From Methylothermaceae bacteria B42 (GTDB lineage Bacteria; Pseudomonadota; Gammaproteobacteria; Methylococcales; Methylothermaceae): a stretch of 64,000 bases of DNA. Shown in pieces: positions 46,469-54,930 of this stretch. The stretch is taken from positions 1 through 64,000 of the forward strand of contig LSNW01000002.1 of assembly GCA_001566965.1 (NCBI GenBank), written 5' to 3'. Below the pieces are notes generated by a model that worked only from the letters and a program-made list of their open reading frames with translations, did not search any database and was not told where the DNA came from. Each line of letters begins with the position of its first letter. Position 1 is the first letter of the stretch. Both the position numbers and the translations under genes were made by a program.

Positions 46469-48192
46469 CAACCCATCTCCCCATCGCCGCGACGGACTAA
46501 AATGGTATCTTCAGCCGCAGGACGATCGGGCGCTATCCCCATCAGCCTCAGTGCGGCGCCCATGATGCGGGCAAAAGCGGGCGCTGCCACTTCTCCGCCG
46601 TAATAACGTTTACCTTGGGGTTCGTCAATGATGACAGCCAGCACCAGGCGCGGCGCGCTGGCGGGCGCCATTCCCACAAATAACGATAGATACCGGTCCT
46701 TGGCATATCCGCCGGGGATCGCCTTTCTAACCGTGCCGGTTTTTCCCGCTACCCGGTATCCAGGAATTTGAGCCCGCCTGGCGGTGCCCGCTTCGCTGAC
46801 GACACCCTCGAGCATGGTTCGAACCAGGTTTGCTATGGTGGCGGGCATCACCGCCGACACCTTGTCATCAACCACCCGTGGAGTCAGGCTGACGCTGTGT
46901 AAACGCCCCCTATCGGCAAACACGGTATATGCCCGGGCCAATTGAAGCGCCGAAACCGACAGCCCATAGCCAAATGCCAGGGTCGCTTGTTCAAACTGCC
47001 CCCACCCCCGATAATCAGTCAAGACACCCTTGGCTTCTCCGGGGAAATCCACGCCCGCCATGCGGCCGAAGCCAAAGCCTTGCAAACAAGAAGAAAAGCC
47101 CTTGGGGGTCAACCGTAGCGTCACTTTGGTAATCCCCACATTGCTGGATTTATGCAGAATCCCGGCCAGATCCAACGGCCCTTCGTTTTTATGATCCCGC
47201 ACCCAGTGCCGTCCCACTCTAATATGTCCCGGGCTGGTATCTACCCTAAAACCGGGCCGCACTACCCCAGCCTTCAACGCACAGGCGATGGCAATGGGCT
47301 TCATGGTGGAACCCGGTTCAAACACGTCCACAATGGCGCGATTGCGGAAACGCGCGGGACGCAAGGACCCCCGGGCATTGGGATTAAACTCTGGCTGATT
47401 GGCCAGCGCCAATACTTCGCCGGTGCGGGCATCCAGCATCACTACCGAGCCTCCCTTGGCGTGATGAGATTTCACCGTTTGCTTCAGCACTCGATAGACC
47501 CAGTATTGAAGCCGGGCATCCAAGCTGAGGTGGATGTCTTTTCCCGGACGGGGAGGGCGTATCAGATCAATATCTTCAATAGCACGGGCGCGGCGGTCCC
47601 GTAATACTCTTTTAAGACCCGGAATTCCCTGCAACTGGGGATCAAACCACTTTTCCAGTCCTTCCTGCCCCCGCTGATCGATATCGGTAAACCCGAGCAG
47701 ATGAGCAGTCACTTCCCCCGCAGGGTAATAGCGGCGAAACTCACTTTGCAAAAACACGCCTTTAATATCCAGCGCATCAATTTTCTCTGCAACGGAAGGC
47801 GCCAGTTGGCGTTTTAAATAGAGAAAGCCCCGGTTACGGTGGCGCTGGATATTTTTTTCCAATTTTTTTGAAGACTGGCCAAGATACTTCGCCAATTGCC
47901 TGATTTGCCCGGGACTGGCTTGAAACTCCCTGGGATTCACGCAAACCGCATGGACCGGAGCGCTGATAGCCAAAGGTGTCCCGTTGCGATCCAGCAACAT
48001 ACCGCGGTGCGCGGGAATTTTTACTTCCCTGACCTGCTGCCGCTTTCCCTTTTCCTGATAGAAATCCCCCGCCAGGACTTGCAGATAAAAAGCCCGTACT
48101 GACAGCCCAACAAATGACAGGACTATACAGCTGATTACTGCAAAACGGCGCCAGGGAGATACCGCGGGTGTGGGAGAAGCTATTTCATTCAT
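46468..48192 (-). CDS. ftsI: Septal transpeptidase FtsI (penicillin-binding protein 3)
   Basis: FtsI cross-links septal peptidoglycan with FtsW. The 574-residue protein has a short cytoplasmic tail, one membrane helix (about 15-36), a pedestal domain and the transpeptidase. Active-site motifs are Ser295-Thr-Met-Lys, Ser349-Ser-Asn and a later Lys-Thr-Gly-Thr. It overlaps ftsL by eight bases and murE by one. Confidence 0.96.
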   Translation of the reverse strand: MNEIASPTPAVSPWRRFAVISCIVLSFVGLSVRAFYLQVLAGDFYQEKGKRQQVREVKIPAHRGMLLDRNGTPLAISAPVHAVCVNPREFQASPGQIRQLAKYLGQSSKKLEKNIQRHRNRGFLYLKRQLAPSVAEKIDALDIKGVFLQSEFRRYYPAGEVTAHLLGFTDIDQRGQEGLEKWFDPQLQGIPGLKRVLRDRRARAIEDIDLIRPPRPGKDIHLSLDARLQYWVYRVLKQTVKSHHAKGGSVVMLDARTGEVLALANQPEFNPNARGSLRPARFRNRAIVDVFEPGSTMKPIAIACALKAGVVRPGFRVDTSPGHIRVGRHWVRDHKNEGPLDLAGILHKSSNVGITKVTLRLTPKGFSSCLQGFGFGRMAGVDFPGEAKGVLTDYRGWGQFEQATLAFGYGLSVSALQLARAYTVFADRGRLHSVSLTPRVVDDKVSAVMPATIANLVRTMLEGVVSEAGTARRAQIPGYRVAGKTGTVRKAIPGGYAKDRYLSLFVGMAPASAPRLVLAVIIDEPQGKRYYGGEVAAPAFARIMGAALRLMGIAPDRPAAEDTILVRRGDGEMG

Positions 48193-48472
48193 GGCCTTTC
48201 ACCGGCACATTGAGATAAGTAATTTCATCGGCACTGGGCATTTTCATTTTCAAACGGGAACGGGCCAAAGCCTCCACCCGGCTATGGTCGGTCAGGGCGT
48301 GTTCTTCAATCAACAACTGTTCCCACTCCACATCCAGATGTTCGATTTGTTTCTGCAAGCGTTGAATGTGATTGAACAGCAACCGATTGGTATATTTGCT
48401 ATGCACCATCGCCACCGACGACCCCATCAACGCCAAAAGCAGCCCGCCAATCACGCCCAACCGCTTTAACAT
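48185..48472 (-). CDS. ftsL: Cell division protein FtsL
   Basis: The 95-residue bitopic protein has one membrane helix (about 5-22) and a periplasmic coiled coil with Leu/Ile heptads (Leu-Phe-Asn-His-Ile-Gln-Arg-Leu-Gln-Lys-Gln-Ile). It forms the FtsQLB complex that activates FtsWI. Assignment rests on size, topology and position between rsmH and ftsI. Confidence 0.9.
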   Translation of the reverse strand: MLKRLGVIGGLLLALMGSSVAMVHSKYTNRLLFNHIQRLQKQIEHLDVEWEQLLIEEHALTDHSRVEALARSRLKMKMPSADEITYLNVPVKGHE

Positions 48473-49398
48473 AACCTTTCAGCAATTCGCAAAATCGCGC
48501 TTCGGGCCCTGGGATTCGCCGCCACTTCTGTTTTATCGGGTCGCTTCTTGCCCAACAACTTCAACCGCAATGCTGTTTCGGAGTCGGGAACCGGCAGTCC
48601 TTTTGGAAGCGGCCGGCCACGAGATTCCAAACGGAAAAATTGTTTAACAATCCGGTCTTCCAGCGAATGAAACGAAATTACCGCCAGCCTGCCGCCAGGA
48701 GCCAGCACTTCCACCGCTTGCGCCAAGCCTTTTTCCAATGATTCCAGTTCCCGATTAATAAAAATACGAATCGCCTGAAAGGTACGGGTAGCCGGATGCT
48801 TGAATTTGTCCTTTCTCGGCACCGCCCGTTCAATTAACTCCGCCAGCTGCCGGGTACTGGTCAATGGTGTCTTTTTTCTTTGCTCCACGATAGCCCTGGC
48901 AATTCGCCGGGAATAGCGCTCCTCTCCATAGCGATAAATCACATCTGCAAGCTCTTTTTCCCCAACAGTTATCAGCCAATCTGCCGCGCTCGCACCTACA
49001 TTAGGGTTCATGCGCATATCGAGAGGCCCCTCTTGAAGAAAAGAAAACCCCCGCTGCGGATCATCCAACTGGGGCGAAGAAACCCCCAAGTCCATCAAAA
49101 TGCCTTGTACTTTTCCCACCCAACCGCATTGAGAGACTATTTCTTTCAATTGCGAGAAATCGCTTTGTTCCAAAATAAAACGCGGATCCGAAGATAATGC
49201 GATTGCCTGTGGCGACCCCACCGCTTGGGGATCCTTGTCCAGCGCCAACAAGCGGCCCTCCGTCCCTAGGCGCTGCAATATAGCGCGGCTATGACCGCCG
49301 CGGCCAAAGGTGCAATCAATGTAATGTCCTGCCTCTTGAATTGCCAAACCTGTCAGCGCTTCCTCCAGCAAAACAGGCTGATGTACCATAGCGTCCAT
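48466..49398 (-). CDS. rsmH: 16S rRNA (cytosine-1402-N4)-methyltransferase
   Basis: RsmH (MraW) methylates C1402 in the ribosomal P site. The 310-residue protein has the motif Tyr-Ile-Asp-Cys-Thr-Phe-Gly-Arg-Gly-Gly-His-Ser, Met-Asp-Leu-Gly-Val-Ser-Ser-Pro-Gln-Leu-Asp and Ser-Phe-His-Ser-Leu-Glu-Asp-Arg. Start may be ATG 49398 or 49389 (Met-Val-His-Gln-Pro-Val). Confidence 0.95.
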   Translation of the reverse strand: MDAMVHQPVLLEEALTGLAIQEAGHYIDCTFGRGGHSRAILQRLGTEGRLLALDKDPQAVGSPQAIALSSDPRFILEQSDFSQLKEIVSQCGWVGKVQGILMDLGVSSPQLDDPQRGFSFLQEGPLDMRMNPNVGASAADWLITVGEKELADVIYRYGEERYSRRIARAIVEQRKKTPLTSTRQLAELIERAVPRKDKFKHPATRTFQAIRIFINRELESLEKGLAQAVEVLAPGGRLAVISFHSLEDRIVKQFFRLESRGRPLPKGLPVPDSETALRLKLLGKKRPDKTEVAANPRARSAILRIAERLC

Positions 49399-49414
49399 TG
49401 TCTATTTCAATAAA

Positions 49415-49879
49415 TCAAAAAGGCGCAGAATTTAGCGCTTGATGCACAGTTTCACTCGATGCTTTCAACCCGCCCCCCTCAAGGCAAACGTTGCGGTAAG
49501 CACTCCATGCTCCCGGTTCCCATATCTCGAACTTCCTTCCTACCCCCACGATGACAACTTCCTTTTCCAGATTGGCAAATTTCCGCAGCTCCGGGTTAAT
49601 CAACAACCGTCCCTGTGGATCCATTTGGCCATCAAAAGCATGCCCGAGGAATATACGATGCAACTCCCGGGTTTCCCGATCAAAGGGGGGTAATCCCAGC
49701 AAAAAGGCATTGAATTCTTCCCAATGAGGCTTTGCAAACAACAACAGGCAACGCTGGTCATTATTACCCGTTGTCACCACACGGCCGCCACATACCTCGA
49801 GCAGCTTTTCTCGGTAACAACTGGGAATTGCAATGCGTCCTTTGCTGTCTAAATTAAGCGAATGAATCCCCGAAAACAA
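49415..49879 (-). CDS. mraZ: Transcriptional regulator MraZ
   Basis: MraZ has two AbrB-like SWIM/MraZ units, each with a Asp-x-x-Gly-Arg motif: Leu-Asp-Ser-Lys-Gly-Arg-Ile-Ala-Ile-Pro near the N-terminus and Met-Asp-Pro-Gln-Gly-Arg-Leu-Leu-Ile in the middle. In E. coli it represses its own dcw promoter. The 154-residue length is usual. It is the first gene of the cluster. Confidence 0.95.
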   Translation of the reverse strand: MFSGIHSLNLDSKGRIAIPSCYREKLLEVCGGRVVTTGNNDQRCLLLFAKPHWEEFNAFLLGLPPFDRETRELHRIFLGHAFDGQMDPQGRLLINPELRKFANLEKEVVIVGVGRKFEIWEPGAWSAYRNVCLEGGGLKASSETVHQALNSAPF

Positions 49880-49940
49880 AAATCACTCCCCAACCCACAC
49901 TCTTACCACAACCACTCAACTCCAAACCACCCTTAAGGCA

Positions 49941-49970
49941 ACTATAAGGGAGCAAATCTGAGCAAGTCAA
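49941..49970 (-). promoter_or_regulatory. Promoter of the dcw cluster (mraZ)
   Basis: On the minus strand -35 TTGACT (49965-49970), an 18-base spacer and -10 TATAGT (49941-49946) lie about 60 bases before the mraZ start. Downstream GTGG repeats overlap the likely transcript start, where MraZ could bind. Confidence 0.7.
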
Positions 49971-50108
49971 GCCTTATTTAAGTTTTCTAAGTATTTGCTT
50001 TTGAACGACAAATTATTGCTCAAAAGCAACATACGCCCAATTCTCTAATGAACTAAAAAGCTCATTAAAAACAATAAGTTAAATAATACAAGGTGGGAGG
50101 GAGTTGAA

Positions 50109-50132
50109 AAATCTCAGAGGAATCTGAGATTT
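50109..50132 (-). terminator. Rho-independent terminator after the CPBP gene
   Basis: A perfect 10-bp stem (AAATCTCAGA/TCTGAGATTT) with a 4-base loop is followed on the minus strand by TTTTT. It insulates the dcw promoter from the gene at 50275-50886. Confidence 0.75.
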
Positions 50133-50274
50133 GTAGGATATTTCGACAATCTGTTAAAACCAACTAAAATCCGCAAAACTAACGGACAAAAAAATTACAC
50201 CAAGCAAGCGAAATCCAGGAAAGGGTAACCGCAAAGCGCCCTCAAAGACCAAATGCCCCTAACATAAAAGCTTA

Positions 50275-50886
50275 TTACCGAGAATCACCATCTCCTGCGG
50301 AATTCTGCCCAGAGCGATACATCACCACGACCATATAAAATGCCACAAAATCGTACAGGCCATGAACCAACATGGGCACCAGCAAGTTTCGCTCACCGGC
50401 CGCATCCAGCATCCAGCCCAAATACATGCCGGTAAGCATCGCCAATACGGTATATAGAACCGTCACTGAATGGGCAAGGCCAAACAAAATATTGCTTACC
50501 AATAGTGCTGGCCACCACCCCCATAACGTCTCCATCCAAGGCTGCAAGACGCCTCTGAACAAAACCTCTTCACAAAACCCCGCCAGAAAAGCAACATAAA
50601 TCAATTCATACCACCGGCATGCACTCAAATAAGGGCCAAGGGTTTCTATCAGCATGCGCTTGATATGTTCCAGCTGAGGCACTTGCAAGCGGTACGAAAA
50701 CGCAAAAAAAAGAAGCAAGGGGATGGTTCCTAACAACCCCATCGCAACGGCATTGGAACTAAAGTGCAGCGTTTCCAGCGGATCAATGTCAACCAGCCAT
50801 CCCAACCCATAGGCCAGGATCACCAACCCACCCTCGAAAACGGTGGCGAGCTGTAAAAACTGCTTTCTGTCTAACACTTTTGTCAT
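50275..50886 (-). CDS. CPBP-family intramembrane metalloprotease
   Basis: The 203-residue membrane protein has six or seven hydrophobic helices and the CPBP (Abi) motifs: Glu-Glu-Val-Leu-Phe-Arg-Gly-Val-Leu (about 117-125), Phe-Gly-Leu-Ala-His-Ser and, in the last helices, a His-Gly-Leu-Tyr-Asp. These glutamate/histidine residues form the active site of the Rce1-like proteases. Its substrate is unknown. ATG 50886 is used, just after a TTG. Confidence 0.85.
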   Translation of the reverse strand: MTKVLDRKQFLQLATVFEGGLVILAYGLGWLVDIDPLETLHFSSNAVAMGLLGTIPLLLFFAFSYRLQVPQLEHIKRMLIETLGPYLSACRWYELIYVAFLAGFCEEVLFRGVLQPWMETLWGWWPALLVSNILFGLAHSVTVLYTVLAMLTGMYLGWMLDAAGERNLLVPMLVHGLYDFVAFYMVVVMYRSGQNSAGDGDSR

Positions 50887-51025
50887 CAATACACACTAAG
50901 CCCTGCACACATTACAATTCTTACCCTGTATTCAGTGGAATCTAGAAATATCAAATGGATGAGATTTCAGACCCTAAACCACTTCTCCCCGCCAATTTAC
51001 CTCCGGATTTGCGGGCGAAGTACTC

Positions 51026-51970
51026 TCAATGGGTCACCCACACTTCTTTTACTTGCAAAAGGCGCTTGATTCTCTCTGCATTGCGATCCGCGTCGTTTTG
51101 ATTGGAGAATGGCCCCATTCTCAGTCGATACCAATGTTTATCTTTCACGGCAACCTCCTGCAATTTGGCATTGACACCTTTTTGTCGATAGGCTGCCAAT
51201 AGTTTTTCAGCAGCATCCCTGCTAGTCAAAGACGCTAGATTAATATACCAAGGACCCACCGACGCAGGTTTTTCTATGAGCGGCTTTTTGGCAAGCTGAA
51301 CCTTTTCCCCAACCGGGACAGTACGCTGTCCTGGTAAATTTTTAAGCCTGGTCACCCGCTTCTCAAGCGCCACCAAACGATTACCGTAGGCAGAAACTTG
51401 CTCCTTCAACTCGTCTATTATCTTTTGATCCATTTTATTAGCATTGGCGGCACCAGATATTCCTGAGTTAGAAACTTGAGACTCCAGCCCTTGAATACGC
51501 CCCTGTAGCTGCTCAACTTCCATACTCAATGCAGCAAAATCAGCCGGTTGAGTGGCCACTGGTTGTTGCCCACTTAGCGTCCTCAATTGCTTTGCCAACT
51601 GTTCAATCTCGTGGTTTTGCCGATAGACCAAAATAGTTAAGACCCCGACCAACAAAACAGCCACTCCTCCCATGAGAAGCGAGGCTAACACTAAATTTCT
51701 TTCTTTCTCTATCCAATCCTTGAGTATTGAAGTCTGTGTTTTCTGTTTTTTGGGAGGCGATGAGCGCTGGTATTCCTCGGCTTTTTCTTTATCCACCGCC
51801 AAAGCCAGGAACTCATCCTCCATATCTTCAGACAAAGTTTCCCAACGCTCTCCCCGGCGAATTCCCGCCGGCGGAATCAGCTCTTTTTCCCCTTTGCGCT
51901 TACGCACAGCCTCTTTGAGTTGATCGGCAAAATCTTCACGACTGCTTTTACTCCCCGTATTGTCACTCAT
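51026..51970 (-). CDS. SPOR-domain inner-membrane protein
   Basis: The 314-residue protein has a charged cytoplasmic N-terminus (1-88), one membrane helix (about 92-114), and a periplasmic coiled coil (about 116-205). The C-terminal SPOR domain (about 237-312) includes Trp-Tyr-Ile-Asn-Leu-Ala-Ser-Leu and Tyr-Arg-Leu-Arg-Met-Gly-Pro-Phe. SPOR domains bind denuded peptidoglycan at septa, so a division or wall role like that of DamX/FtsN is likely. It lies upstream of the CPBP gene on the same strand, 140 bases away. Confidence 0.85.
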   Translation of the reverse strand: MSDNTGSKSSREDFADQLKEAVRKRKGEKELIPPAGIRRGERWETLSEDMEDEFLALAVDKEKAEEYQRSSPPKKQKTQTSILKDWIEKERNLVLASLLMGGVAVLLVGVLTILVYRQNHEIEQLAKQLRTLSGQQPVATQPADFAALSMEVEQLQGRIQGLESQVSNSGISGAANANKMDQKIIDELKEQVSAYGNRLVALEKRVTRLKNLPGQRTVPVGEKVQLAKKPLIEKPASVGPWYINLASLTSRDAAEKLLAAYRQKGVNAKLQEVAVKDKHWYRLRMGPFSNQNDADRNAERIKRLLQVKEVWVTH

Positions 51971-52178
51971 ATTCTTGACCCATCCATTTGTACTCTTACA
52001 ATCTACTTACAATATCCATAAAGAAGATGATCAAACTTTACACATTACAATAATCTTTTATTTTCACCAAGGATAGAATTTTGTATCGAGAAAAAGGCCC
52101 CACCATTAGCAAAACCACTATTTACCGGTTACAAGCAGATAAAAAACCATCCTGGTAATGTCATCGCTCCGCCCGAAT

Positions 52179-53210
52179 TCAACTCTTTTTTTGATAGACT
52201 GCAAAGGGAAGCAGTCCGATAACAAAAAGCAGCAGGATACTCGGTTCTGGAATGGCTTTCAGCATCTTATCGGCCAACAGTTGATGTAGCGCTGTGGTTG
52301 GATGTTCAGCATCCCAAAACACATATTTTTCAGGTGAATCACAAACGGTATTTGTACCATCATCGGGAGCAACAAAGCCCGTGTAGCATGGATCAGTTGC
52401 ATTATCAAAACCAAAATTCTCTGGATTTTGGATGATTTTATCCACGAAAGAAAAGGTATCGAAACGGATAATGTTAACGGCAGCAAAGCCATTTAGCATT
52501 TGATCAAGCGCAGCATTGTAGCTTTTCGCCAACTTCGTTGCTGTATCTGACACAACGGTTGACCCAGGCGGGTTTTGTCTAAAAACAAGCGGCACAGAAC
52601 CCAAATCGGGGATATTCGGCACCAAAACGTCATTTGCACCCGCATCAATGAACGCCTGCACGGTCTCCTGAATACCCTTGACTGAATTGGCAATAAACTT
52701 CGAAGGATCTATCACCCGATTCAATGTAGGGCCAATAAGATCTCCTACATCATTGGAACCACTGAACACAATATACAAGGCATTGGAATCAGTTATGTTC
52801 CTTTCCTCAAAAGCCTTGGTTTCCAAGCGTAGTGTCCAAGGAAAAGCGCCTTTCGGCAAAGATCCGCCATGCCGCACTGGCAAGGGTTTAGTTCCATCAT
52901 TTTCCACTGAATTGTAATCAGTGCGCACCCCTCCATAAGCGAAATTTGTTCCGCCTACGGACGAGGGTTTTATCTCCAAACCCAGCATCTCCGCCAAATA
53001 ATCCCCATAGATTTTCCCATTCGAGAACCGCCCCTCGAAATAATGGTCATCGGCGGGAATGCCTTGACCGGTTAGCTGCCTGGTTGCAAAAAAGAGATTA
53101 CCTTGATCGGAAAGGCTATCCCCTATGATATAAACATCAGAGTAAGGCAATGCTGATGCAGTTAACGTGAAATTCAAAAAGGCAAATAACGCCACAAATA
53201 AAACCTTCAT
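52179..53210 (-). CDS. Secreted GDSL/SGNH esterase with PEP-CTERM tail
   Basis: The 343-residue protein has a signal peptide (about 1-19). Block I is Ile-Gly-Asp-Ser-Leu-Ser-Asp-Gln-Gly-Asn with the nucleophile Ser, block III is Ser-Gly-Ser-Asn-Asp, and block V is Trp-Asp-Ala-Glu-His-Pro with Asp and His. It resembles SGNH phospholipase/esterase enzymes. It ends Ile-Pro-Glu-Pro-Ser, a hydrophobic helix and Gln-Lys-Lys-Ser: a PEP-CTERM sorting signal. ATG 53210 has a GGAGAAG site. It stands alone. Confidence 0.88.
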   Translation of the reverse strand: MKVLFVALFAFLNFTLTASALPYSDVYIIGDSLSDQGNLFFATRQLTGQGIPADDHYFEGRFSNGKIYGDYLAEMLGLEIKPSSVGGTNFAYGGVRTDYNSVENDGTKPLPVRHGGSLPKGAFPWTLRLETKAFEERNITDSNALYIVFSGSNDVGDLIGPTLNRVIDPSKFIANSVKGIQETVQAFIDAGANDVLVPNIPDLGSVPLVFRQNPPGSTVVSDTATKLAKSYNAALDQMLNGFAAVNIIRFDTFSFVDKIIQNPENFGFDNATDPCYTGFVAPDDGTNTVCDSPEKYVFWDAEHPTTALHQLLADKMLKAIPEPSILLLFVIGLLPFAVYQKKS

Positions 53211-53332
53211 ATTCTTCTCCTTAAATTCTTGGTAATAACTAAACCCGGCGTTTGAGAAGCTGAAAAGAAGTGGCGAATCTGTTTGATTTGTTGTTGAGAC
53301 ACACCAAAACAACCATGAGGGGACCCTCCGCC

Positions 53333-53486
53333 ATGAACAAGAATAGCGTGAATGAACTGGCAGGTCGAGAAGCTGATGTTGACCCTCTTACTGAGCTGCT
53401 GAAACCGGACACACCTAATCCATCAGAAGATGGAAGAATTGTTGGCGGGGCACGTGGAAGGCCGAATTGGCGAGGGTAATATGTAA
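53333..53486 (+). pseudogene. Degraded IS256-like transposase N-terminus
   Basis: From the ATG at 53333, the first 22 residues (ending Asp-Pro-Leu-Thr-Glu-Leu-Leu) look like the N-terminus of IS256 transposases. About 20 bases appear to be missing, and the frame changes. From 53430 a second frame gives Met-Glu-Glu-Leu-Leu-Ala-Gly-His and Arg-Ile-Gly-Glu-Gly-Asn, which fits the next part of that family, then stops at 53484. The match is short, so the family is tentative. Confidence 0.45.
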
Positions 53487-53714
53487 TTGCCCGCGCAAGC
53501 GACGAACCACGCTGAAGCCAAGAGAAAACCAGCGAGTTAGTAACGTTCCAGTCGGTAGTGGTGCCACTGCATGCGGCCAGCAGGTGGGTGAGCGAGTTTA
53601 AAGCTGGCGCAGGCTAAAGCTGTGAATAGTGGAAATACGATTTCTTGCTATAGTCGAAAAGACAAAATCACTCAAAGACTTTATCTGCGCCTCAACAAGG
53701 CATTTTTTTGAAGA
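53487..53714. other. Intergenic, no gene seen
   Basis: Between the transposase stump and the porin gene there is no supported reading frame. No strong terminator for the nar operon was found here; only a weak GCCT/AGGC hairpin lies near 53690-53703. Confidence 0.4.
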
Positions 53715-54917
53715 TCAAAAATGCATTGCCACCTGACCCCAGACCTTTTGCGTGTCAGTGGAGAAGCCTTTGGCGTTGTAGTAAGCGTATTTCAACAGGA
53801 CGCTGAAATGTTGGCCGAATTTGCGGGTCAGCAGGGCGTCGTATTCCTCGCCGTACCGCTCGTCGCCGTTCTCATCCTGGAAGTCGTGATAGACCCCCAT
53901 CAGTTTGGTGCCCCATAATTTGACGGCCACGGTGGCGTACACGTCACGCACACCATTTTCAGGGGTTTTCAGAAATTTGTCGGCCCAACCCTGGAAGGCA
54001 TGGAGCGTGGCCAGTGGCATGGCGAAGCCGACGTTGTTATCGGCGGTCAGGTTTTCCACCGCGCCCTTGATGGTGATTCCGTAAGCTGATAGTCCGGCCA
54101 TAAAGCGGTAGTAATCGGTTGAAAAATCGTTGGGATTGCGCTGGTAATCCATCTGATGAGCATATTCCAGATGATATAGCCCGTCGAGCCAGTCGGTGAG
54201 GGCGTGCTTGCCGTCGAAGCGGATGCCGTAGGTTTGGGTCGAAAGGGTGAAATTGGCACTGTCTTTGCGGTCGTCATAATCGAGCCAGTAACCATAGGCG
54301 CTGATTTTGCCGAAGGGCAGCCCGGTGTAGGTGATGTGGAGGAGTGGCGAGGTCATGTCGATGGTGCGCGACAGGATATTTTGTACCCGCCAGATGAAGG
54401 CAGCCTCAATTACCGCGTCGGGCAGCAGTTCGTTGTGTATCGTGACCGCATCGTAGGTTTGCTCCAGTTGACGCCAACCTACATTGCCGATGAAGCGGTG
54501 GTCATCGTGGATGATCCGTTGGCGGCCGGCCTTGATGGTGACGCCTTCCGTGACGGTATAACTCACCCAGCCCTGGTTGAGCTCGGTTTCCTGGGGATCG
54601 GCGACAACGGCGTAAGGGCGGCGGTTGCGGATGCTGTTGTAGCGGTCCAGACCCAATTCCCAATTACCTTCCATCTCCACATAACCCTGCAACCCTTTGA
54701 ATTTGGGCGTCAGATAGCCCAGCCGCAGGCGCATGGTGGAAGCGTGGGCTTCTTCGGTTTTGCCTTCTGGATCCACATATTCGTAGCGGTAGCGGATGTC
54801 CGTCTTGATCTGGCCCCACTCTCCTTGCAAGGCGTCGGCAACCGGTTTCAGCAGGTCCTCCGCTTGGACGGAACCAAGACTCAAGGCTAAGGCAACGGCG
54901 GCTGGTATTTTTTTCAT
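53715..54917 (-). CDS. Outer-membrane beta-barrel porin (alginate-export family-like)
   Basis: The 400-residue product has a signal peptide (about 1-19, ending Val-Gln-Ala-Glu). It has alternating beta strands with many aromatic residues and a C-terminal Phe (Gln-Val-Ala-Met-His-Phe), as expected for an outer-membrane barrel. Sequence features such as Gly-Arg-Gln-Arg-Ile-Ile-His-Asp-Asp-His-Arg-Phe resemble the alginate_export/AlgE-like porin domain. It begins 14 bases after narI, so it is in the nar operon and may be a nitrate/nitrite pore; this is inference. ATG 54917 has GGAG upstream. Confidence 0.82.
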   Translation of the reverse strand: MKKIPAAVALALSLGSVQAEDLLKPVADALQGEWGQIKTDIRYRYEYVDPEGKTEEAHASTMRLRLGYLTPKFKGLQGYVEMEGNWELGLDRYNSIRNRRPYAVVADPQETELNQGWVSYTVTEGVTIKAGRQRIIHDDHRFIGNVGWRQLEQTYDAVTIHNELLPDAVIEAAFIWRVQNILSRTIDMTSPLLHITYTGLPFGKISAYGYWLDYDDRKDSANFTLSTQTYGIRFDGKHALTDWLDGLYHLEYAHQMDYQRNPNDFSTDYYRFMAGLSAYGITIKGAVENLTADNNVGFAMPLATLHAFQGWADKFLKTPENGVRDVYATVAVKLWGTKLMGVYHDFQDENGDERYGEEYDALLTRKFGQHFSVLLKYAYYNAKGFSTDTQKVWGQVAMHF

Positions 54918-54930
54918 GCAGTACTCCATG

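Larger units (their letters stand above)
49880..50274. other. AT-rich intergenic region upstream of the dcw cluster
   Basis: The 395 bases hold no gene. They contain the mraZ promoter (49941-49970) and, nearer mraZ on the minus strand (about 49885-49935), several GTGG/TGGG-containing repeats with roughly 10-15-base spacing that could be MraZ operator boxes; the match is loose. The CPBP-gene terminator lies at 50109-50132. The remainder is AT-rich with no clear signal. Confidence 0.55.
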
